Shown: one piece after another, positions 27,377 to 35,076 of the stretch | How positions within the stretch are numbered: the stretch's first letter is position 1 | Layout of the letters: every line of letters begins with the position of its first letter | Assembly (NCBI GenBank): GCA_049325275.1 | Contig: JBMOLU010000013.1 | Coordinates: forward strand, 264,734-328,733 | Length of the DNA stretch: 64,000 nucleotides | Reading direction: 5' to 3' | From: CAIQJJ01 sp049325275 | Lineage (GTDB): Bacteria > Chloroflexota > Anaerolineae > Anaerolineales > UBA4823 | The notes under the pieces: model-generated | The model's input: only the letters and a program-made list of their open reading frames with translations | Told to the model about the DNA's origin: nothing | The model's database searches: none | Position numbers and translations under genes: made by a program

Positions 27377-27429
27377 AAAAAAAGTAAATTCCGTTCGATA
27401 TAGCAAGCAAAGACAGTGGAGGGTTGATC

Positions 27430-28014
27430 ATGAACTTGCAGCTATGCTTTTTGAAATGCCGCTTTTTTTCTCATGGGTCCATCATCATCGGCCTGTGGCT
27501 GTTTCTCGCCGCGTGCAGCCGGCCCACACCCACCGCCGTTGCTGTCGCCACGGCCACCTCTGTTCAGAGCGGTTTGATCGCCACGTTTACGCCAACCCAC
27601 ACGGCAGTTGTCACCAAACACCTGCCCAGCGCGACATCCACGCCCACCCGCCCCACCCGCACGATCCCCCCCCGCAGGACCGCCACATCGGCCCCGACAG
27701 CAACCGCCAGTTTTATCACCTGGGACGAAGCCGGCGCATACGTCGGAGAGTCCGTCACCCTGTGCGGGCCGGTGATGGGCGCTCACTTTGCCGAAAGCAG
27801 CAAGGGCCAACCAACCTTTCTCAACATCGGGGAAAACTATCCCAACCCCGATCGCTTTACCGTGGTTATCTGGGCGCAAGATCGCCACAAATTTCCCGGA
27901 AAACCCGAAGGAATCTACAGCGGCCAGGAAATTTGCGTGACCGGCACCATCGAAGAATATGACGGCGCGCTGGAAATCATCGTCACCGGCCCTGAACAAA
28001 TTGCGATCCAGTAA
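27430..28014 (+). CDS. OB-fold lipoprotein
   Basis: A 194-residue lipoprotein. The ATG at 27430 is placed 7 bases after GGAGG. The signal peptide ends in the lipobox LAAC. A Thr/Ala/Pro linker (to about residue 92) leads to a C-terminal domain of about 100 residues, WDEAGAYVGESVTLCGPVMG ... FLNIGENYPNPDRFTVVIWAQDR ... ICVTGTIEEYDGALEIIVTGPEQI. That is the pattern of a bacterial OB-fold (nucleic-acid-binding-like or sugar-binding-like). Two cysteines could form a disulfide. Function unknown. It sits between the aldehyde oxidoreductase and glpK. Confidence 0.65.
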   Translation: MNLQLCFLKCRFFSHGSIIIGLWLFLAACSRPTPTAVAVATATSVQSGLIATFTPTHTAVVTKHLPSATSTPTRPTRTIPPRRTATSAPTATASFITWDEAGAYVGESVTLCGPVMGAHFAESSKGQPTFLNIGENYPNPDRFTVVIWAQDRHKFPGKPEGIYSGQEICVTGTIEEYDGALEIIVTGPEQIAIQ

Positions 28015-28140
28015 CGCGGCGCAGGCGGCTCGCTTTCTTTACCCCACAACGCCTCGCCACCCATCCAAACTGCTTGCCGAAGCAACCCACAAACCGATGC
28101 GCTGGCCCGTAAAACTGACATCACAAACCGGAGGTCTCCC

Positions 28141-29646
28141 ATGTCTGATCTGATCGCGTCCATCGATCAAGGCACCACATCCACGCGTTGTATCCTTTTT
28201 GGCCAGGACGGGCAGGTTGCCAGTTCTGCGCAAAAAGAACACCGCCAAATCTACCCGCAGCCCGGTTGGGTGGAACACGACCCACTGGAAATCTGGCAGC
28301 GAACGCAAGAAGTCGTTCAGGCTGCGATGGCGGCGCTGCCTAACCAGCGCATCCCTCGAGCCATCGGCATTACCAACCAGCGTGAGACCACCGTCATCTG
28401 GCACCGCCACACCGGCCAACCGTTGTACAACGCCATCGTCTGGCAGGATACGCGCACGAAAAAAATCTGCGATGTCCTGGCCACAGAAGGCGGCCAGGAT
28501 CGCTTTCGCGCCACGACGGGCTTGCCGCTGGCGACCTACTTTGCCGGGCCAAAGATCAAGTGGCTGCTGGAAAACGTTCCGGCGGTACAAGAAGCCGCCG
28601 CATGCGGCGAGGCCTGCTTCGGCACCATCGATAGCTGGCTCGTCTGGAACCTGACCGGCGGGCCGAAAGGCGGGATACATATTACCGATGCCACCAACGC
28701 CAGCCGCACGCTGCTGATGGACCTGACAACACTCGATTGGGATGCCGAAATTTTGCACACCTTGCAAATTCCGGCCGGTGTGCTGCCGCGCATCGTTGCC
28801 TCGAGCGCAACCGAACCCTGGGGATACTCGCAGCCCGACGGGCCTTTCGGGGCCGCCATCCCGATTTGCGGCATCCTGGGCGATCAGCACGCCGCCCTGG
28901 TCGGCCAGGCCTGCTTTTCCCCCGGCGAAGCCAAGAACACCTATGGCACGGGGTGCTTTATGCTCATGAACACAGGCAATACGATCGTGCCTTCGACGAG
29001 CGGGTTGCTGACCACGCTAGGCTATCGCTTCGGCGACCAGCCGGCCGTGTATGCGTTGGAAGGTTCGATCGCCATCACGGGCGCGCTGGTGCAATGGCTG
29101 CGGGATAACCTTGGGCTGATCGAAAAATCGTCGGATGTGGAAGCGTTGGCGCAAACCGTCTCCGACAACGGCGGGGTGTACTTCGTACCCGCCTTTTCAG
29201 GGCTGTTCGCCCCACACTGGCGGTCCGATGCCCGTGGCGTGATCGCCGGGCTGACGCGTTATGCCAACAAAGGTCACATTGCTCGCGCGGCGCTCGAAGC
29301 AACCGCATTCCAGACGCGCGAAGTACTCGATGCCATGCACCGCGACTCCGGCGTAGTACTTAAAGCACTGAAGGTAGACGGGGGGATGGTATATAATCAA
29401 TTATTGATGCAGTTCCAGGCCGATTTACTGGATGTGCCAGTCGTTCGCCCCCATATTAGCGAGACCACTGCCCTGGGGGCTGCGTACGCCGCCGGGTTGT
29501 CCGCAGGAATCTGGAAAACGCTCGACGATTTGCGCGCCAACTGGCAGGTATCCCAGACGTGGCGCCCACAAATGAGCGAAACAGCCCGTCAGAAAATGTG
29601 CACAGACTGGCAAAAAGCCGTACAAAGATCGCTGAATTGGGCATAG
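28141..29646 (+). CDS. glpK: Glycerol kinase
   Basis: A 501-residue FGGY-family kinase turning glycerol and ATP into glycerol 3-phosphate. The N-terminal phosphate loop SIDQGTTSTRCILF, the motif ITNQRETTVIW with the glycerol-binding Arg-Glu, and the C-terminal signature VDGGMVYNQLLMQFQADLL are all visible. Length equals that of bacterial GlpK. Ribosome site GGAGG before the ATG. The glycerol 3-phosphate made here is the substrate of the GlpAB fusion encoded at 31977. A palindromic element follows 8 bases after the stop. Confidence 0.96.
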   Translation: MSDLIASIDQGTTSTRCILFGQDGQVASSAQKEHRQIYPQPGWVEHDPLEIWQRTQEVVQAAMAALPNQRIPRAIGITNQRETTVIWHRHTGQPLYNAIVWQDTRTKKICDVLATEGGQDRFRATTGLPLATYFAGPKIKWLLENVPAVQEAAACGEACFGTIDSWLVWNLTGGPKGGIHITDATNASRTLLMDLTTLDWDAEILHTLQIPAGVLPRIVASSATEPWGYSQPDGPFGAAIPICGILGDQHAALVGQACFSPGEAKNTYGTGCFMLMNTGNTIVPSTSGLLTTLGYRFGDQPAVYALEGSIAITGALVQWLRDNLGLIEKSSDVEALAQTVSDNGGVYFVPAFSGLFAPHWRSDARGVIAGLTRYANKGHIARAALEATAFQTREVLDAMHRDSGVVLKALKVDGGMVYNQLLMQFQADLLDVPVVRPHISETTALGAAYAAGLSAGIWKTLDDLRANWQVSQTWRPQMSETARQKMCTDWQKAVQRSLNWA

Positions 29647-29654
29647 TTTTCAAT

Positions 29655-29758
29655 GTAACTTCTCAAAAAGAAGGGGAAGTGGGGTGTTGTGGGCGAGTTG
29701 CAATCCGGTTGCCTGGCTCGCCCACAACACCCCACACCCCGCTTTCTTGAGAAGTTAC
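29655..29758. mobile_element. 104-bp MITE-like palindrome with TTTCAAT flanks
   Basis: The element starts GTAACTTCTCAA and ends TTGAGAAGTTAC. Its two halves pair over almost the whole length (GTGGGGTGTTGTGGGCGAG against CTCGCCCACAACACCCCAC). A 7-bp direct repeat TTTCAAT lies exactly on both sides (29648-29654 and 29759-29765), as expected for a target-site duplication. It encodes no protein and follows glpK directly, so it may also serve as its terminator. Confidence 0.6.
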
Positions 29759-29794
29759 TTTCAATAGTTTTTTTCGGTTTCAGGGAAGCGGTGT

Positions 29795-31996
29795 ATGCGG
29801 GATCGGGTTAAGCGTCATCAGGAGAGGCTGGCCCCCTGGCTGTTTTTGGGGAGTTATGGCCTGGCGTTAGCCTTGTGTGGCACCATCATTATTCAGACGG
29901 ACCTCTCGGAAAATCTGTTAATTGTCTTCATCCTTCCAGTTTTGTGGGCCGCTTTCTATTTTAACCGCTGGGTCTCCTGGGGTTCGGTTTTCCTGTTGGT
30001 GGCAACGGCCATCTGGACGGCGAGCAAAACGTCCGCTCACTTTGGCGCCTCGCTCAAAACGATTGCCATCGCCGGCCTAAGTGAAGCCGTCGTCATCGAG
30101 ATGGTTTACCGGCTGGCACAGGCGCGCCACGAAGCCACGCACCGGCTACGCGAAAGCCAGGAGAAGTACCAGTCGCTGATTGAAAAAATCCCCATCGGCA
30201 TTTACCGTACCGATCACGAAGGGCTGATCCTTCACGTCAACCAGACCCTGGCCGAGATGCTCGGCTTCGAAAACCCCGAAGCGATCGTGCAAAAGCACTC
30301 GGCCCACAACTTCTGTGTCGAGCCTGCCAGCATCAATTTCTCGTGGCAGCAGTACCGCGAGAACGATGTCATCGTGCACGAACTCGAACTCTGCCGCAAG
30401 GATGGCGAACGGATCTGGGTGCGGAATTCCGCTCACGCCATCTTCGGCGAAAACGAACAAGTACTTTACATTGACGGCACCATCGAGAACATCACCGAAC
30501 GCAAACGCGTCGAGGAAGAACTCGGGCGCGAACGCAACCTGCTGCGTACGCTGATCGACAGCCTGCCTGACCGTGTCTATGTCAAAAACCTTCTCGGGCA
30601 AAAGGTTCTTTCCAATCCTGCTGACTGGGGCTCGATCGGCGCCAAATCGGATCAGGAAGTACTGGGCAAAACTGATTTCGACCTGATGGATGCCGAGTTG
30701 GCAGAACGCTTTTGGGCAGACGACCAGCAGGTCATGCAAAGCAGTACGCCGCTGATTAACCGGGTCGAGCCAGGCCCCGATCACACCGGCGAGCGGCGGT
30801 GGATTCTGACGACCAAAACCCCACTTTACGATACACACGGCGAGATCGTTGGCCTCGTAGGAATCGGGCGCGATATCACCGAGCGCCGCCAGATTGAGGA
30901 AGCTTTGCATATCGCTAACCAGAAGCTGACCCAATGGGTCGATGAACTGGAAAAACGCAACTACGAGACCAGGCTGCTCAACGACATGGGCGAGTTGTTG
31001 CAAAGCTGCCACTTCGTCAAAGACGCTTATGAAGTGATTCGCCAGTTTGGCGCACGTATGTTCAAAGAGCAGAGCGGGGAGTTATACATCCTGAACAGTA
31101 CTGGGAACCTGCTGGAAATGGTCGCTTCGTGGAACATAGAAGCGAGTACAATTCCGGCAGGAGAATGCGTTGCCAACACCAACGATTGTTGGGCTATACG
31201 CCGCGGGCGCGTGCACCTGGTATCGAAACCAGAAAACCGCCTGCGCTGCCAACACCTCGGCAGGTCGGCGGATGGATCGGGCGGCAACGATGCTTTTTTT
31301 CCCTTCATTTGCGTCCCCATGTTTGCCCAGGGAGAAACACTGGGGATGATGCACGTACGCTTTTCCTCCGAAGCACAGGCGCTGGAACAAGAACCATTTG
31401 TCGTTTCGGTTGCCGAGCGCGCGGCCCTGGCCCTGGCCAACCTCAAGCTCGGCGAAATTTTGCGCTCGCAAGCCGTGCGCGACCCGCTGACCGGCCTCTT
31501 CAACCGGCGCTACATGGAAGAAACCCTCGAACGTGAAATCCGCCGCGCCATCCGCTACGACCGTCCTTTGGGCGTGATCATGCTCGACATCGACTACTTC
31601 AAGACCTTCAACGACACCTTCAGTTATGCCGCCGGCGACACACTGCTACGCGAGTTAGGCAACACGCTGAAAACGAACCTGCGCGCCGATGACGTTACCT
31701 GCCGCTACGGCGGCGAAGAATTCATCCTCATCCTGCCCGAATCGTCGCTCGACGACACCACACGGCGCGCAGAGCAACTGCGCGAAGCCTGCAAGAAAAT
31801 GAACGTTTATCACCGCGAACAGCCCCTCGGGCTGGTGACGATTTCGCTGGGCGTGGCCGCTTACCCCGTACACGGCCAAACCCCTGAAGCGCTGCTGCGC
31901 GCCGTAGACACCGCCTTACACTATTCCAAGGCCCAGGGACGCGATCAGGTCACCAGTGCACAAATCTTTTCGAACCATGCGCAAAATCCAGACTGA
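29795..31996 (+). CDS. Membrane PAS-PAS-GAF-GGDEF diguanylate cyclase
   Basis: A 733-residue signalling enzyme that should make cyclic di-GMP from two GTP. The N-terminus has several membrane helices (residues about 15-105), then a coiled coil, PAS 1 (about 125-245), PAS 2 (about 250-370), a GAF domain (about 395-555) and a GGDEF domain (about 560-725). The active site is GGEEF at residues 639-643 and the allosteric I-site RADD is at 630-633, five residues before it, so product inhibition is likely. It lies between glpK and the GlpAB gene and overlaps the latter by 20 bases, which suggests co-expression with glycerol use. Confidence 0.92.
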   Translation: MRDRVKRHQERLAPWLFLGSYGLALALCGTIIIQTDLSENLLIVFILPVLWAAFYFNRWVSWGSVFLLVATAIWTASKTSAHFGASLKTIAIAGLSEAVVIEMVYRLAQARHEATHRLRESQEKYQSLIEKIPIGIYRTDHEGLILHVNQTLAEMLGFENPEAIVQKHSAHNFCVEPASINFSWQQYRENDVIVHELELCRKDGERIWVRNSAHAIFGENEQVLYIDGTIENITERKRVEEELGRERNLLRTLIDSLPDRVYVKNLLGQKVLSNPADWGSIGAKSDQEVLGKTDFDLMDAELAERFWADDQQVMQSSTPLINRVEPGPDHTGERRWILTTKTPLYDTHGEIVGLVGIGRDITERRQIEEALHIANQKLTQWVDELEKRNYETRLLNDMGELLQSCHFVKDAYEVIRQFGARMFKEQSGELYILNSTGNLLEMVASWNIEASTIPAGECVANTNDCWAIRRGRVHLVSKPENRLRCQHLGRSADGSGGNDAFFPFICVPMFAQGETLGMMHVRFSSEAQALEQEPFVVSVAERAALALANLKLGEILRSQAVRDPLTGLFNRRYMEETLEREIRRAIRYDRPLGVIMLDIDYFKTFNDTFSYAAGDTLLRELGNTLKTNLRADDVTCRYGGEEFILILPESSLDDTTRRAEQLREACKKMNVYHREQPLGLVTISLGVAAYPVHGQTPEALLRAVDTALHYSKAQGRDQVTSAQIFSNHAQNPD

Positions 31997-34900
31997 AATC
32001 CTCATCATCGGCGGCGGCGCAACCGGGGCCGGCATCGTACGCGACCTGGCCCTGCGCGGCTTCGAAACTGTGCTCGTCGAACGCCGCGACCTGAGCGACG
32101 GCACCACCGGGCGCTATCACGGGCTGCTCCACTCCGGTGCGCGCTACGCCGTCAAGGACCCACTGGCGGCCCGGGAATGCATCGAAGAAAACCGCATCCT
32201 GCGACGCATCCTGCCGCAGTGCATCGAAGACACCGGCGGATTCTTCGTGCTCACGCCCGGGGACGATCCGGCTTACGCGCCACGCCTGCTCGCCGGCTGC
32301 CGGCAGGCCGGGATTCCGATCGAGGAAGTGCCCATCTACGAGATGCTGCGCCAGGAACCACTGCTCAACCCGGCCATCACCCGCTGCCTGCGCGTGCCCG
32401 ACGCCGCCGCCGATTCATTTCTGGCTACACGCATCAATATCCGGGATGCCCAGGCGCGCGGCGCACAGATTCTACGCTACCACCCGGTAACGCACCTGTC
32501 CGCCAGCGGGCCAGGCGCCGAGCGGCGCATCACCGGCGCCGTCTGCCGGGACCTGCTCAAGGATGAAGAAGTACACATCCACGCCGATCTGGTGATCAAC
32601 GCCGCCGGCGCCTGGGCCGGCAAGGTGGCCGCCACGGCAGGCATCGACGTGCAAATGGTCCCCGGTAAAGGGGTTATGCTGGCAGCCAACCACCGCATCG
32701 TCAACACGGTGATCAACCGCTGCAAAATGCCCGGCGACGGCGATATCCTCGTACCCACCCACACGGTGGCCGTGATCGGTACAACCGATACCAAGGCGCC
32801 CGACCCCGATGCGTTCGGCATCGAGGACTGGGAAGTGCAGTTAATGTTGAACGAGGGAGAAAAGCTGATCCCTGGCTTCCGCCAAATGCGCTTCTTACGC
32901 GCCTGGGCCGGCGTACGGCCTCTGTACCAGGAGCGTGCCGGGCCAAGCGGGCAAGGCGCCCATCCCGCGGCCGCCGGATCGCAGGCGCCTGTGCCGGTGT
33001 CCCAAGCAGTCGCACAGCAAAACCGTGAGATCACGCGCGCCTTTGTGCTCCTCGATCACGCGGCACGCGATGGCACTCCCGGCCTGCTGACCATTACCGG
33101 CGGCAAGTGGACCACTTATCGCAAGATGGCCGAAGTCACCGCCGATCGTGCCTGCGAGATCCTGGGGACGCAGCGCGAATGCCGCACGCATCTCGAAACG
33201 CTCGCCGAAACCGGCGCCCGGGAAACACAACCCGGCCGCTACTATTCCCTGGGCCATCGTCTGGCTGGCATCGAAACACGCCAGGATTTCGGCCAACTGG
33301 TGTGCGAATGCGAACTGGTCACACCCGCCGACATCCGCCGCGCCATCCTGGAAGAAGGCGCACGCACCCTCGACGATGTTCGCCGCGAAGTGCGCCTGGG
33401 CAAAGGCCCCTGTCAGGCCGGTTTTTGCACCCTGCGCGCGGCGGGCATCCTTCACCAGTCACCGCCCGAGCACATGCAATCCAAAACCGCCACCAACACT
33501 GCCCTGTACGACTTTCTTCAGGAGCGCTGGAAGGGCGTACGGCCCGTTTTATGGGGCCAACAACTGCGCCAGGAACGCCTGAACGAGTTGATCTACCTGA
33601 ATGTGCTCAACATCCCGGCCTTACCGGGTGCACACCGGTCTGCGCTGGCTGCCACACCCTACCTTCCGCCGGTCGAGCCACCCACTTCACCCACAGGCCG
33701 AACCGCTCCCCCGCACCCTGGCGCCGCGCCGGCGCCAGCCGCCAGCACACCGGCCACCCGGCCGGTAGATGTTCTGGTAGTCGGCGCCGGGCTGGCCGGC
33801 TTGATGACGGCCTGGCTGTGCGCGGAAAACGGCCTTTCGGTCAAGCTGATCAGCAAAGGCGCCGGTACCACGCACTGGGCCAGCGGCTGCGTGGACGTAC
33901 TGGGCTGCCTGCCCTCGGAAAACCAGCCGGCTGTTACGGCACCACGGCAGGCGCTCACCGAACTGGCGCTGTCCTCGCCAAAGCACCCTTACGCACGCAC
34001 GGGCGTCGAGGCGCTTTTGACAGCAATGCGCAAGCTCCAGGCGCTATGCGAAGAAGCCGGTTACCCGTTGTTGGGTGAAATCGACCAAAACTGGCTGCTG
34101 CCAACCGCTGCGGGGGCGCTGCGTCCCACCTGCCTCGCGCCGGCCAGCTTCGTCGCCGGCGATCCTCGCCAACCGGGCAAGATGTTGATCGTCGGCTTCG
34201 AGCAATTTCTCGATTTTTACCCGGCCCTGATCGCCGACAACCTCAACGCCCAGGGCGTCGAAGCCGGCGCCTGCTTGCTCGATCTGCCCGCGCTGCGCGG
34301 CCGGCGCTTCACCAACGCCGTCATCCTGGCGCGTCTCTTCGACAGCCCCGCCTTCCGGCGCGAGGTCGCCCAGGCCGTTCGCCCGCATCTGGCTGGCACC
34401 AGCCGGGTGGGCCTGCCGGCTGTCCTCGGTTTGCATCAGGCTCCCACGGCCCTGGAAGACTTGAAAGCGCAGCTCGGCTTGCCCGTCTTCGAAATTCCCG
34501 GCTTGCCGCCGTCCATTCCCGGCATCCGTCTGGCAACGCTGCTCGGCAGCGCCATCCGCAAGGCCGGCGGGCAAATTTTCGACGGGATGCAGGTGAATGG
34601 TGCAATCGGAGAAGAGCGCCATCTGCTCGCCTTGCAAAGCGAAGCAGCTGCGCGCCACATGCTGCACGCCGCAAAGCATTTCGTCCTGGCAACCGGCGGC
34701 ATCCTGGGCGGCGGAATAGGCACACACCCGGACGGCACGGTGCGTGAGTGTGTCCTTGGCCTGCCGGTGCCCGCATCCGAAAACCGCTTGCAGTGGCTGG
34801 ATGCAGATTTCTTCTCGCCCCAGGGTCATGCCATCTTTGGCGCCGGCCTGGCAGCCAACGAAACCTTGCAACCGCTGGATGGGGCCGGCCAACCATACTA

Positions 34901-35018
34901 CGACAACGTGTTCATCGCCGGCGGGCTGCTAGGTAACTGCGATCCGCTGCAAGAACGTTCGCTCGAGGGTATCTGCCTCGCCAGCGCCCAAACCATAAGC
35001 AGATCCTTAAAAAAATGA
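31977..35018 (+). CDS. GlpA-GlpB fusion, anaerobic glycerol-3-phosphate dehydrogenase
   Basis: A 1013-residue fusion. Residues 1 to about 550 match GlpA: the FAD motif ILIIGGGATGAGIVRDLAL, the DAO-type core, and a BFD-like [2Fe-2S] region with CECEL and GPCQAGFC (about 445-485). A Pro/Ala-rich linker (about 560-597) joins a GlpB-like flavoprotein starting VDVLVVGAGLAGLMTAWLCAENG. In E. coli, GlpA, GlpB and the membrane anchor GlpC are separate subunits passing electrons to quinone. No glpC lies nearby. The ATG at 31977 overlaps the cyclase gene by 20 bases. The fusion fixes a 1:1 ratio of the two flavoproteins. Confidence 0.88.
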   Translation: MRKIQTEILIIGGGATGAGIVRDLALRGFETVLVERRDLSDGTTGRYHGLLHSGARYAVKDPLAARECIEENRILRRILPQCIEDTGGFFVLTPGDDPAYAPRLLAGCRQAGIPIEEVPIYEMLRQEPLLNPAITRCLRVPDAAADSFLATRINIRDAQARGAQILRYHPVTHLSASGPGAERRITGAVCRDLLKDEEVHIHADLVINAAGAWAGKVAATAGIDVQMVPGKGVMLAANHRIVNTVINRCKMPGDGDILVPTHTVAVIGTTDTKAPDPDAFGIEDWEVQLMLNEGEKLIPGFRQMRFLRAWAGVRPLYQERAGPSGQGAHPAAAGSQAPVPVSQAVAQQNREITRAFVLLDHAARDGTPGLLTITGGKWTTYRKMAEVTADRACEILGTQRECRTHLETLAETGARETQPGRYYSLGHRLAGIETRQDFGQLVCECELVTPADIRRAILEEGARTLDDVRREVRLGKGPCQAGFCTLRAAGILHQSPPEHMQSKTATNTALYDFLQERWKGVRPVLWGQQLRQERLNELIYLNVLNIPALPGAHRSALAATPYLPPVEPPTSPTGRTAPPHPGAAPAPAASTPATRPVDVLVVGAGLAGLMTAWLCAENGLSVKLISKGAGTTHWASGCVDVLGCLPSENQPAVTAPRQALTELALSSPKHPYARTGVEALLTAMRKLQALCEEAGYPLLGEIDQNWLLPTAAGALRPTCLAPASFVAGDPRQPGKMLIVGFEQFLDFYPALIADNLNAQGVEAGACLLDLPALRGRRFTNAVILARLFDSPAFRREVAQAVRPHLAGTSRVGLPAVLGLHQAPTALEDLKAQLGLPVFEIPGLPPSIPGIRLATLLGSAIRKAGGQIFDGMQVNGAIGEERHLLALQSEAAARHMLHAAKHFVLATGGILGGGIGTHPDGTVRECVLGLPVPASENRLQWLDADFFSPQGHAIFGAGLAANETLQPLDGAGQPYYDNVFIAGGLLGNCDPLQERSLEGICLASAQTISRSLKK

Positions 35019-35076
35019 TAATGAATGAGTTCGAGGGGGTTCTACCGTAAACTCGACTTTGGGGTAAAATCTTAAC

